A stretch of DNA of 49,386 nt. Origin: an uncultured Oscillibacter sp. Lineage in GTDB: Bacteria; Bacillota; Clostridia; Oscillospirales; Oscillospiraceae. A program made the position numbers and the translations under genes. The stretch covers positions 1 to 49,386 of the forward strand of contig CAJTVF010000016.1 in NCBI GenBank assembly GCA_910579435.1. Direction: 5' to 3'. Every line of letters begins with the position of its first letter. Positions within the stretch are counted from its first letter, which is position 1. Under the pieces are notes generated by a model. The model had not been told where the DNA came from, ran no database searches, and saw only the letters and a program-made list of their open reading frames with translations. Below, one piece after another: positions 42,860 to 49,386 of the stretch.

Positions 42860-43228
42860 TCAAAGTCCCAGTCCGCCCAGGTTCAGCCCGCCGGTGATGC
42901 TGTCCATGGCCTTGTCCATGGCGTCCCCGGCCTGGCGCAGGGCCTCGTTGACGGCGGAGACCACCAGATCCTGGAGCATCTCCACGTCCTCGGGGTCCAC
43001 GGCCTCCGGCTTGATGGTGAGGGCCGTCAGCTCCTTCTTGCCGCTGGCCACGGCTTCCACCGCGCCGCCGCCTACGCTGGCGGTGAAGGAGCGGTTTTCC
43101 ACCTCCGTCTGGGCGGCGTTCATGGCCTCCTGCATCTGGGCGATCTGCTGCTGGACGGCGGCCTGGCGCTGTGCGCCGGTGGCCTTCAAATTGCCGCTGC
43201 TGAAGCCGCGGCGGGCGCTGTATCCCAT
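42860..43228 (-). CDS. ybaB: YbaB/EbfC family nucleoid-associated protein
   Basis: A 122-residue protein of the small DNA-binding YbaB family, with a helical N-terminal region (QQQIAQMQEAMNAAQTEVEN) and the conserved core ASVGGGAVEAVASGKKELTA plus IKPEAVDPEDVEMLQDLVV. Sits 18 bp downstream of dnaX, the standard arrangement. Confidence 0.92.
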   Translation of the reverse strand: MGYSARRGFSSGNLKATGAQRQAAVQQQIAQMQEAMNAAQTEVENRSFTASVGGGAVEAVASGKKELTALTIKPEAVDPEDVEMLQDLVVSAVNEALRQAGDAMDKAMDSITGGLNLGGLGL

Positions 43229-43246
43229 AGTGATGTTCTCCTTTGT

Positions 43247-44974
43247 TTATTTGATTTCAATGTTGTCAAACTGCCGGCTGAATTCCAGCAGGTTTTTCAG
43301 GTTTTCCTCCGGGGAGGACTTGGGGGGCTCCCCCGCGCGGAGCGCCAGCCGCACCGGATGACCGGTCAGGGCTTCCGCCTCCTGTTCCAGGGCCTCCCGG
43401 ACCCGGTCGTTGTCCAGGCGGCCCAGGGTCAGGTCGTCAGGGGCGCAGACCGTCAGCAGGTCCCCCTCCAGAAAGCCGGAGCACATGCCCAGGAAGGGCC
43501 GGTACATGGGGGACAGGCGGCCCTTGCAGTTCTCCGCCAGGGTCCGCCACCAGCCGCCGTCCGGCGGCTTTGCGGGGGCGGCGGGGGCCGGTTCGGCGGC
43601 AGGGACCGCCGGAGAGCGGTCCGCCTTCTTTGGGGCCGGCGGCGGGGGAGCGTCCTCCGGAATGTCATAGACCCGCTGTCCCGGCTCGTCCATCAGGGGC
43701 GGTTCCTCCGGCAGGGGGGGATCGTCCCAGGGGGGCGGGTCTGACTCAGTCATCCCGGCTTCCGTTCGGGGCGGCGGTGCGGGCGCTTGCTTCAGCGGCG
43801 GGGACGCGGGCCGCTGGGCCAGCTCCGCCCGGGCGGACTGGTTGTCCTCCAGGCGGCGGATCCGGGCCTCCAGGGCCGTCAGATCCCCGGAGAGGCTCTC
43901 GTCGCACAGGCGCAGGAGGCAGAGCTCCGTATCCAGACGGCGGTTGACGCTGGCGTACAGCTCCGCCGAGGCTTTTTGCAGGGTAGAGGCCAGGTGCAGG
44001 AAGCGCCCGGCGGGCACGCCCTTTCCCAGGCGGTCCAGGGCGGCGGCGTCAAAGCCGCCGGAGAGCAGGGCCGCGCCGCCCTTGGGGGCGGTTTTTTGCA
44101 GCAGCAGGTCCCGGGTGAGGGTGGACAGCTCCGAGAGCACCGCTCCCATATCCTTGCCGCCCTTGTAGAGCTCGTCCAGCAGAAGGAGGGCCCCCTGGGC
44201 GTCCCGGGCCAGAATCAATTCCATCAATTTGGCGGTCTGGAGGTTCCCCGCCAGCCCCAGCACGTCCAGCACCGCGGCGGCGTCGATGGTCCCCCCGGCG
44301 GCGGCGCACTGGTCCAGCAGGCTGAGCCCGTCCCGCAGAGCTCCGTCCGCCAGGCGGCTGAGGACCTCGGCTCCATCGGGCCGGAGGTCGATGCGTTCCT
44401 GTTCCGCCACAAAACGGAGCCGCCGGGCCACGTCCTCCGGCCGGATGCGCCGGAAGGAGAACCGCTGGCAGCGGGAGAGAATGGTAGCCGGAACCTTGTG
44501 GAGCTCCGTAGTGGCCAGAATGAACATCAGGTGTTCCGGCGGCTCCTCCAGAATCTTCAGCAGGGCGTTGAAGGCGGCGGTGGAGAGCATGTGGACCTCG
44601 TCCACGATGTAGACCCGCTTTTTCACGTTGGCGGGGGAGTAGACCGCCTCGTCCCGGAGGGCCCGGACCTGGTCCACGCCGTTGTTGGAGGCGGCGTCCA
44701 GCTCCAGCACGTCCAGGAAGCTGCCGCTGTCGATGCCGAGGCAGGAGGGACACTTCCCGCAGGGGTCCCCGTCTACGGGGGACTCGCAGTTCACGGCCTT
44801 GGCCAGGATTTTGGCGCAGGTGGTCTTTCCGGTGCCCCGGGTGCCGGTGAAGAGGTAGGCATGGGAGGTCCGCCCCTCGGCCACCTGGCGGCGGAGAGTC
44901 TCGGTAATATGCTCCTGGCCGATGACGTCGGCGAAGGCCTTGGGCCGCCACTTTCGATAGAGGGCCTGATACAC
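43247..44974 (-). CDS. dnaX: DNA polymerase III subunit gamma/tau
   Basis: Clamp-loader ATPase, 575 residues, starting at GTG (44974) after GGAGGTGA. Walker A GTRGTGKT (44-51), zinc-binding C63, C72, C75 and C78 (CGKCPSC), the DEVH box at 125-128 and sensor FILATTELHKVPATILSRCQ are all present. After the clamp-loader domains a Pro/Ala-rich linker leads to the tau C-terminal domain. Directly preceded by the SRP RNA gene. Confidence 0.97.
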   Translation of the reverse strand: MYQALYRKWRPKAFADVIGQEHITETLRRQVAEGRTSHAYLFTGTRGTGKTTCAKILAKAVNCESPVDGDPCGKCPSCLGIDSGSFLDVLELDAASNNGVDQVRALRDEAVYSPANVKKRVYIVDEVHMLSTAAFNALLKILEEPPEHLMFILATTELHKVPATILSRCQRFSFRRIRPEDVARRLRFVAEQERIDLRPDGAEVLSRLADGALRDGLSLLDQCAAAGGTIDAAAVLDVLGLAGNLQTAKLMELILARDAQGALLLLDELYKGGKDMGAVLSELSTLTRDLLLQKTAPKGGAALLSGGFDAAALDRLGKGVPAGRFLHLASTLQKASAELYASVNRRLDTELCLLRLCDESLSGDLTALEARIRRLEDNQSARAELAQRPASPPLKQAPAPPPRTEAGMTESDPPPWDDPPLPEEPPLMDEPGQRVYDIPEDAPPPPAPKKADRSPAVPAAEPAPAAPAKPPDGGWWRTLAENCKGRLSPMYRPFLGMCSGFLEGDLLTVCAPDDLTLGRLDNDRVREALEQEAEALTGHPVRLALRAGEPPKSSPEENLKNLLEFSRQFDNIEIK

Positions 44975-45156
44975 CGTCTCACCTCCGAAAATCGTTGTTC
45001 AACGTGCCAGTAAATGCAGAAATCCCAGACAACGGGAAGGAAGGGTGTGTGCGGGACTGTGTCCGCAGACACGTTTCGGAGCGCAACCGCCGTTTGCGGC
45101 GGCTCTTGGCGCGGAGATAACCCAGGAGGGGGTTCCTGCACCGTTTCAATCATAAA

Positions 45157-45213
45157 TTTTCAGACCTCCGCAGGTCTGAAAACTGGCGCCGTCTGCTGAA
45201 AGCAGACGGCGTC
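45157..45213 (-). terminator. hairpins after the SRP RNA
   Basis: Two stems lie downstream of ffs on the - strand: GACGCCGTCTGCT/AGCAGACGGCG (45185-45213), then TTTTCAGACCT/AGGTCTGAAAA (45157-45183). The T-runs are weak, so this may be RNA processing or partial termination before dnaX. Confidence 0.6.
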
Positions 45214-45351
45214 CTCCACACGCAGCTGCGGAGCCGGTTGCCTCGCGGCACATGAAACATTCCGCTTAATGCTGCTCGGTTCCCCGCCTGACATGGTTCG
45301 CAGAGCTTCATTGCGCGAGACCGGCTCCGCAGCTGCCTGCGGAGGACTGCC
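45209..45351 (-). ncRNA. ffs: signal recognition particle RNA, small bacterial type
   Basis: On the - strand the conserved domain IV reads GTCAGG-CGG-GGAA-CCG-AGCAGC, the Ffh-binding hairpin with GGAA tetraloop. The arms pair over a long stem: GCAGCTGCGGAGCCGGT near the 5' end against ACCGGCTCCGCAGCTGC near the 3' end, flanked by TCCTCC/GGAGGA. The ends (about 143 nt) were set from this pairing and the promoter. No Alu domain like the long Bacillus form. Positioned upstream of dnaX, as often in bacteria. Confidence 0.93.
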
Positions 45352-45356
45352 TTTGT

Positions 45357-45385
45357 ATTCTACTATATTCTTTCCCAAATGGCAA
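45357..45385 (-). promoter_or_regulatory. promoter of ffs
   Basis: On the - strand: TTGCCA (45380-45385), 17-base spacer, TAGAAT (45357-45362), six bases before the inferred RNA start at 45351. It may also serve dnaX and ybaB. Confidence 0.8.
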
Positions 45386-45404
45386 CAAAAAATTTTCCAA
45401 TCTG

Positions 45405-45440
45405 CAAAAAAGGTCCCGCCGTCCTGAAAACGGCGGGACC
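45405..45440 (-). terminator. terminator of gap
   Basis: On the - strand GGTCCCGCCGT pairs with ACGGCGGGACC and is followed by TTTTTT; it lies 17 bp past the gap stop codon. Confidence 0.92.
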
Positions 45441-45456
45441 TGGTTCATGGAAATCC

Positions 45457-46470
45457 TTACTTGTTGTCCACAGAGAACATATAGGCGATCAGCTCCACCA
45501 TCTTGTTGGCGTAGCCGGTCTCGTTGTCGTACCAGGAGACGACCTTGACAAAGTTGTCGGTCAGGGACAGGCCGGCCTTCTTGTCGAAGATGGAGGTGAG
45601 GGGGCAGCCCAGGAAGTCGCTGGAAACCACGTCCTCGTCGGTGTAGCCGAGGATGCCCTTCAGCTCGCCCTCGCTGGCCTCCTTCATGGCCTTGCAGATG
45701 TCCTCATAGCTGGCGGGCTTTTCCAGGCGGGCGGTCAGGTCCACCACGGACACGTCCAGGGTGGGAACGCGCATGGAGATGCCGGTCAGCTTGCCGTTCA
45801 GCTCGGGGATGACCTTGCCCACGGCCTTGGCCGCGCCGGTGGAGGAGGGGATGATGTTGCCGGTGGCCGCGCGGCCGCCCCGCCAGTCCTTCATGGAAGC
45901 GCCGTCCAGCAGCTTCTGGGTGGGGGTGACGGAGTGGACGGTGGTCATCAGGCCCTCGACGATGCCGAACTTCTCGTTCAGAACCTTGGCGATGGGGGCC
46001 AGGCAGTTGGTGGTGCAGGAGGCGTTGGAGACATAGGTCATGTCGGAGGTGTACTTTTTATTGTTCACGCCCATGACGAACATCGGGGTGTCGTCCTTGG
46101 AGGGGGCGCCCATGATGACATGCTTGGCTCCGGCCTTGATGTGGCCTTCGCACTTGCTCTTTTCCAGGTGCTGGCCGGTGCACTCGCAGATATACTCCGC
46201 GCCGACGGTGCTCCAGGGAATGTCGGAAACTTCCTTGGCGGTGAACACCTTGAACTCCTTGCCGTCCACCACCAGGGCGTCGGCGGTGTAGGAAACCTCG
46301 CCGGGGAAACGGCCATGCACGCTGTCATATTTCAGCATGTAGGCCATATACTCGGGGTTCATGAAGGGGTCGTTCAGGCCGACGACCTCGACGTCGTCAC
46401 GCTTCAGGGCGGCGCGGAACACGATGCGGCCGATGCGGCCAAAACCATTGATGCCGATTTTCGCTTTCAT
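45457..46470 (-). CDS. gap: glyceraldehyde-3-phosphate dehydrogenase (type I)
   Basis: Oxidises and phosphorylates glyceraldehyde-3-phosphate with NAD in glycolysis. The 337-residue protein starts at 46470 (AAAGGAG upstream) with the Rossmann motif INGFGRIGR. The catalytic cysteine is C152 in SNASCTTNCLAP, with the partner His in GLMTTVHSVTPTQ and the phosphate-site motif GAAKAVGKVIPELNGKLTG. It stands alone, without the usual pgk-tpi-pgm-eno glycolytic cluster. Confidence 0.97.
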   Translation of the reverse strand: MKAKIGINGFGRIGRIVFRAALKRDDVEVVGLNDPFMNPEYMAYMLKYDSVHGRFPGEVSYTADALVVDGKEFKVFTAKEVSDIPWSTVGAEYICECTGQHLEKSKCEGHIKAGAKHVIMGAPSKDDTPMFVMGVNNKKYTSDMTYVSNASCTTNCLAPIAKVLNEKFGIVEGLMTTVHSVTPTQKLLDGASMKDWRGGRAATGNIIPSSTGAAKAVGKVIPELNGKLTGISMRVPTLDVSVVDLTARLEKPASYEDICKAMKEASEGELKGILGYTDEDVVSSDFLGCPLTSIFDKKAGLSLTDNFVKVVSWYDNETGYANKMVELIAYMFSVDNK

Positions 46471-46496
46471 AATACAGGAACTCCTTTCGATATTTG

Positions 46497-46542
46497 GGTA
46501 CAAATCGTACCGGAATGCCATATAAACGATTGCGCAAACGAT
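46497..46542 (-). promoter_or_regulatory. repeats in the gap leader (candidate operators)
   Basis: Between the gap promoter and start codon lie a palindrome GGTAC-AAATC-GTACC (46497-46511), and a direct repeat AAACGAT (46524-46530 and 46536-46542) with the palindrome TTGCGCAA between/overlapping the copies. Such spacing suits a dimeric repressor, but no regulator is identified. Confidence 0.4.
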
Positions 46543-46566
46543 TTGTTTGGGTCTTTTCCAGAAGTA

Positions 46567-46595
46567 ATGGTATCACAACGTGAAGTTTTTGGCAA
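46567..46595 (-). promoter_or_regulatory. promoter of gap
   Basis: On the - strand: TTGCCA (46590-46595), 17-base spacer, TACCAT (46567-46572), leaving a leader of about 90 nt. Confidence 0.6.
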
Positions 46596-46648
46596 TCATC
46601 ATTTCGAACAACAATTTGAAAGGGCCATTGTGAATTTTTGATAATAAA

Positions 46649-46807
46649 GGAAGCACTGATTTAATCAACGCGTGCAGATTTGCGCCAGAAATTTTTGCTG
46701 GCAAGGAAGAAAATTGCAGGAATCCTGGCAGATTTCAAGATTTTCTGACGCAGATCAGCGGAAATTTATGGCGTAAAGATGTGCGCGGGGATTAAATCAG
46801 TGCTTCC
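46649..46807. repeat. 159-bp foldback (MITE-like) element, copy 1
   Basis: The ends are perfect inverted repeats, GGAAGCACTGATTTAATC at the left and its reverse complement at the right (46790-46807). The similarity continues imperfectly inward for over 50 bp per arm (shared CGCG, CGCCA, AAATTT, GCTG), so nearly the whole element can fold on itself. It is flanked on both sides by TAAA, a likely 4-bp target duplication. No coding capacity. A second copy lies at the window end. Confidence 0.85.
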
Positions 46808-47001
46808 TAAAGCATTGCTTTTCCAAACCGGCTGAAACGAATGGCATTGCTTCCCTGGAAAAGGATTCCCAAAGAGACGGAGATTATGCGGGGCAAGCGG
46901 CGGCAGGCGGAACGCCATTGGTGATTCTGCTGGAAACGGAGAGACAAAACTGGCGAAAACACAAAAAACCCAAAATAGATTGACCTTTTTGCGGAAGAGC
47001 C
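46808..47001. other. noncoding stretch between foldback element and selenium cluster
   Basis: About 190 bp without a credible gene: the longest forward frame is 12 codons and the opposite-strand frames are shadows of the DUF3343 gene. A run CACAAAAAACCC near 46960 and the promoter elements further on are the only structures seen. Confidence 0.6.
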
Positions 47002-47045
47002 TTGCGCTCAGAGGAGGAATATGCTATTCTTGAAAAAGAATAACG
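47002..47045 (+). promoter_or_regulatory. promoter and palindromic operator before the DUF3343 gene
   Basis: TTGCGC (47002-47007), 17-base spacer, TATTCT (47025-47030). The -10 box is one arm of a palindrome TATTCTT-GAAA-AAGAATA (47025-47042), so a bound repressor would block the promoter. A very similar palindrome in inverted orientation follows the gene at 47319-47341. An AAAAGGAGGG ribosome binding site comes next. Confidence 0.6.
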
Positions 47046-47061
47046 AAAAGGAGGGACTGCC

Positions 47062-47298
47062 ATGCGCCAGCGGGTCCCGCGCTGCGTGGTGTCCTTCCAC
47101 ACCACCGCCGGAGCCATGGCGGCGGAGCGTCTCTGCCGCCGGGAGGGCCTGGAGGGAAAGCTGATCTCCGTGCCCCGGAGCGTTACCTCCGACTGCGGGC
47201 TGGCCTGGTCCGCCCCGCCGGAGCTGCGGGAGATTCTGGAACGCCGCTTCCGGGAGGCGGGCATCGAGGCAGCGGGCTTCCATGTGCTGACCCTTTGA
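47062..47298 (+). CDS. DUF3343 (putative Se/S carrier-like) protein
   Basis: A 78-residue protein matching the DUF3343 family: VSFHTTAGAMAAERLCRREG, LISVPRSVTSDCGLAW (with the conserved Cys) and a C-terminal EILERRFREAGIEAAGFHVL. Members are often next to YedE- and TusA-like genes and are suggested carriers in selenium or sulfur metabolism; direct proof is lacking. First gene of the three-gene cluster. Confidence 0.88.
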   Translation: MRQRVPRCVVSFHTTAGAMAAERLCRREGLEGKLISVPRSVTSDCGLAWSAPPELREILERRFREAGIEAAGFHVLTL

Positions 47299-47318
47299 GG
47301 GGTCCTTTTTCCGAAAAG

Positions 47319-47341
47319 CGTTATTCTAAAGAAAGAATAGC
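47319..47341 (+). promoter_or_regulatory. second ATTCT/AGAAT palindrome, before yedE
   Basis: CGTTATTCT-AAAGAA-AGAATAGC matches the reverse complement of the palindrome at 47023-47045 except in the central six bases. It lies 18 bp before the yedE start; no good -35 box is seen upstream. It may be a second operator site of the same regulator. Confidence 0.5.
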
Positions 47342-47359
47342 AGATTGAGGAGGAACTTT

Positions 47360-48463
47360 ATGAAAGAAAACACCTTTGCCCGCCGCTATGGCCTGATGAT
47401 CCTGGCTGGGGTCGTGGTGGGCGCGGCGGCGCTGATCTTGACCGCCGCCGGGAACCCCAAGAACATGGGCTTCTGCATCGCCTGTTTTGAGCGGGACATC
47501 GCCGGGGCCCTGGGGCTCCACAGCGCGGGGAAGGTCCAGTACCTCCGCCCGGAGATCCCCGGCATCGTCCTGGGGGCGCTGCTCTCGGCCTTCGCCTTCC
47601 GGGAGTTCAAGGCCCGGGCGGGGTCCTGCCCCGCCAGCCGCTTTGTGCTGGGGCTGTTTGTGATGATTGGCGCGCTGGCCTTCCTGGGCTGCCCCCTGCG
47701 GATGGTCATCCGCCTGGGCGGCGGGGACCTGACCGCGGTGGCGGGCCTGATGGGCTTTCTGGCGGGCATTCTGGTGGGCGTGGCCTTTTTGAAAAAGGGC
47801 TTTTCCCTGGGCCGGGCCTATCCGGTGAAGATGGGAGAGGGCCTGGCCCTGCCCGCCGTGATGGCGGGCCTGCTGGCCCTGCTTTTGCTGGTCCCGGGGC
47901 TTTTGAAGTTCTCTGAGGAGGGGCCGGGGTCCATGCGGGCCTTCTGGCTGATTTCCCTGGCCGCCGGGCTGGCGGTGGGCTTCCTGGCCCAGCGCAGCCG
48001 CCTGTGCATGGCGGGAGGGCTCCGGGACGCGTTCCTGATTCGGGACTTCACGCTGCTGGCGGGCTTCCTGGCGATTTGGGCCACCGTCACCGTGGGAAAT
48101 CTCATCCTTGGGAATTATAATCTCTCCATGCTCTCCCAGCCCGTGGCCCACAGCCAGCACCTCTGGTCCTTCCTGGGCATGGCCCTGGCGGGCTGGGGCT
48201 CCATCCTGCTGGGGGGCTGCCCCCTGCGGCAGCTGATCCTGGCGGGCGAGGGCAACGGCGACGCCGCCGTAACGGTGCTGGGCATGATCGTGGGAGCCGC
48301 CATTGCCCACAACTTCGGCCTGGCGGGGAATCCTGACAGCGTGGTGGACGGCACGTACCAGGTGGGCGGCATCGGAACGGCGGGCATGATCGCCGTGGTG
48401 ACCGGCTTCGTGGTCCTGCTGGTGGTGAGCCTGCTGCATCTTCCCGGAAAGGAGGAAGCATGA
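47360..48463 (+). CDS. yedE: YedE/YeeE-family transporter (putative selenium/sulfur transport)
   Basis: A 367-residue membrane protein with about ten hydrophobic segments. It has the YeeE/YedE signature GCPLR twice (FLGCPLRMVIRLGGGD and GGCPLRQLILAGEGN), plus FCIACFERD, SCPASR and RLCMAGGLRDAFLI; these cysteines are thought to pass thiosulfate-like or selenium species across the membrane. The start at 47360 follows GAGGAGG; an earlier in-frame TTG at 47345 is part of that site. The stop overlaps the next gene. Confidence 0.9.
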   Translation: MKENTFARRYGLMILAGVVVGAAALILTAAGNPKNMGFCIACFERDIAGALGLHSAGKVQYLRPEIPGIVLGALLSAFAFREFKARAGSCPASRFVLGLFVMIGALAFLGCPLRMVIRLGGGDLTAVAGLMGFLAGILVGVAFLKKGFSLGRAYPVKMGEGLALPAVMAGLLALLLLVPGLLKFSEEGPGSMRAFWLISLAAGLAVGFLAQRSRLCMAGGLRDAFLIRDFTLLAGFLAIWATVTVGNLILGNYNLSMLSQPVAHSQHLWSFLGMALAGWGSILLGGCPLRQLILAGEGNGDAAVTVLGMIVGAAIAHNFGLAGNPDSVVDGTYQVGGIGTAGMIAVVTGFVVLLVVSLLHLPGKEEA

Positions 48464-48666
48464 TGATTGACGCGAGAGGACTGTCCTGCCCCATGCCCGT
48501 GGTGATGACCCAGAAGGCCATCCAGAAAGGCGCCCCCGCCTCCCTGGAGGTCCTGGTGGACGCCCAGGTGGCGGTGGAGAACGTCACCCGCTACGCCCAG
48601 TCCCAGGGCTATCAGGTGAAGGCGGAGCCCCAGGGGACGGACTTTAAGCTGGTTTTGAGCAAATAA
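48460..48666 (+). CDS. TusA-family sulfurtransferase-like protein
   Basis: A 68-residue protein with the TusA/SirA/YedF fold and the active Cys at residue 10 (ARGLSCPMPVVMTQKAI, CPxP motif). Such proteins hand over persulfide sulfur or selenium. It overlaps the yedE stop (ATGATG), with GGAGGAAGC before it, so supply by the transporter and use by this carrier are likely linked. The full YedF form has an extra C-terminal domain, absent here. Confidence 0.9.
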   Translation: MMIDARGLSCPMPVVMTQKAIQKGAPASLEVLVDAQVAVENVTRYAQSQGYQVKAEPQGTDFKLVLSK

Positions 48667-48680
48667 GGCCGTTTGGAAAA

Positions 48681-48712
48681 GACAGCGCCCGGTTCCGGGC
48701 GCTGTCTCTTTT
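48681..48712. terminator. terminator of the selenium/sulfur cluster
   Basis: GACAGCGCCCGG pairs with CCGGGCGCTGTC around TT, followed by TCTTTT; TTTTCC on the other strand allows use by the convergent gene too. Confidence 0.9.
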
Positions 48713-48762
48713 CAGCGTGTGGAGTCTTGCGGGTATGCAGGGGAGCGGTAAAACGGGCAACC

Positions 48763-49365
48763 CTATTCATAATAGGTCCGGTCGAGAAAATCCTTTACCA
48801 CCCGCTCCATCGACTTTTGCAGCAATTCCCCCAATAGGCGGCGGGACGCCTCCTGTTCTGTGAGCAGCGCGGTTTTGCAGGAACAGGCGCGGCTTGCCCA
48901 GGCGCTGCCGAAGCGTATGGTGGAGGTCACCTTGGTCAGGGTTTTCGCGCGGTGGATGATGGCGTCATACTTGATGGAAGCCGGCGATTTTGCGTGCTGG
49001 AGAGACTCCTCCCAGGTGCCTGTCTGGGTAATCGTTTCCAAACGGGGAAGCAGGCGGGAGAGCGTCTGCTCTGCCTGGTCCTGATATTCACCGGCCTCGT
49101 CTATGAAGAACAGGGATATTTTATCAAAGCGCACCCCGGACTGCGGGTCATACAGCGGGCATCCGAATTTGGACATGAGGGACGAGAAGCGCTTCATGTC
49201 CTCCTGCTTCATCGAATAGCAGTCAAAGCGGACGGTCTGCGGGGTAGCAGAAATTTGAAAAGAGCCGCACCCAGCCTTCTCGTAATCAAAGGGATCCGCC
49301 GTTTTCCAGTCGTAAAAAACGGCGGCGGTTTCGCTTAAGGAACCACTGATTAAATCCCCGCACAC
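48763..49365 (-). pseudogene. hypothetical protein gene interrupted at its 5' end by foldback element copy 2
   Basis: The frame runs 200 codons from a GTG at 49365 to a TAG at 48763. Its first ~9 codons (MCGDLISGS) lie inside the repeat element that starts at 49339, so the present N-terminus is not native. The rest (LSETAAVFYDWKTADPFDYE onward) looks like a genuine soluble protein with acidic and aromatic content and a basic helical C-terminus ending DRTYYE. I do not recognise the family. No ribosome binding site is evident at the GTG. The original 5' part may lie beyond the element, outside the window. Confidence 0.6.
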
Positions 49366-49386
49366 AGCTTCACGCCATAAATTCCC
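49339..49386. repeat. foldback element copy 2 (truncated by window end)
   Basis: The last 48 bases align without gaps to the inward-read right end of copy 1 (46760-46807, reverse complement), with 42 of 48 identical, including GGAA.CACTGATT.AATCCCCGC and ACGCCATAAATT. Copy 2 is thus in opposite orientation. The flanking TTAA could be its target site. Confidence 0.85.

Noticed and set aside
45014..45199. 61-codon + strand frame between dnaX and ffs
   Set aside because: No ribosome binding site, no recognisable sequence, overlaps the SRP RNA hairpins.
46884..47283. - strand frames over the DUF3343 gene
   Set aside because: Shadows of the + strand gene, which has a promoter, ribosome binding site and family match.

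Overview
The window is chromosomal DNA from a GC-rich, probably anaerobic Firmicute of the Clostridia. The gene content best fits the gut Oscillospiraceae (Oscillibacter/Flavonifractor-like); that genus-level guess is inference. Supporting signs are the Gram-positive S10-spc-alpha order with zinc-type S14 and adenylate kinase, a large single-chain pyruvate:ferredoxin oxidoreductase, S-layer-homology (SLH) surface proteins, strong AGGAGG ribosome binding sites, and a short SRP RNA just upstream of dnaX. No phage, CRISPR array, transposase or rRNA was found.

Region 1 (1-15295, + strand) is one long ribosomal superoperon. It runs rplC(partial)-rplD-rplW-rplB-rpsS-rplV-rpsC-rplP-rpmC-rpsQ-rplN-rplX-rplE-rpsZ, then a 163-bp structured gap, then rpsH-rplF-rplR-rpsE-rpmD-rplO-secY-adk-map-(KOW protein)-infA-rpmJ-rpsM-rpsK-rpsD-rpoA-rplQ, and ends at a strong terminator. 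Region 2 (15380-18157) holds a secreted polysaccharide deacetylase, two tandem tRNA-Ser genes (UGA, GCU) and an SLH protein with a cysteine-rich C-terminal half. Region 3 (18242-26135) is rpoB-rpoC with its own promoter, detached from the usual rplKAJL and rpsL-rpsG neighbours.

Region 4 (26137-32343) has a convergent ComM/YifB ATPase, a membrane-tethered XRE regulator and pyruvate:ferredoxin oxidoreductase. Region 5 (32457-40054, - strand) is an envelope cluster: a promoter drives apbE - NusG-domain-II protein - Gx transporter - CbbX-like AAA+ ATPase - membrane protein - membrane-anchored M3 peptidase, followed by a separately transcribed S41 protease with SLH-like repeats. The apbE/NusG-II/Gx trio resembles flavin-based extracellular electron transfer loci (FmnB/EetA/EetB). 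Region 6 (40105-45385) has a divergent membrane protein, then on the - strand ffs (SRP RNA)-dnaX-ybaB-DUF4127 lipoprotein.

Region 7 (45405-49386) holds gap (glyceraldehyde-3-phosphate dehydrogenase), a 159-bp foldback repeat, a DUF3343-YedE-TusA selenium/sulfur cluster, and a hypothetical gene whose 5' end is made by a second, opposite copy of the same repeat running off the window. Points most worth following up are this repeat pair, the paired ATTCT/AGAAT palindromes around the DUF3343 gene, the structured gap before rpsH, the glycine/arginine-rich tail on S3, and the envelope redox/protease operon. Promoters, terminators and RNA structures were read by eye, without any folding or database search.
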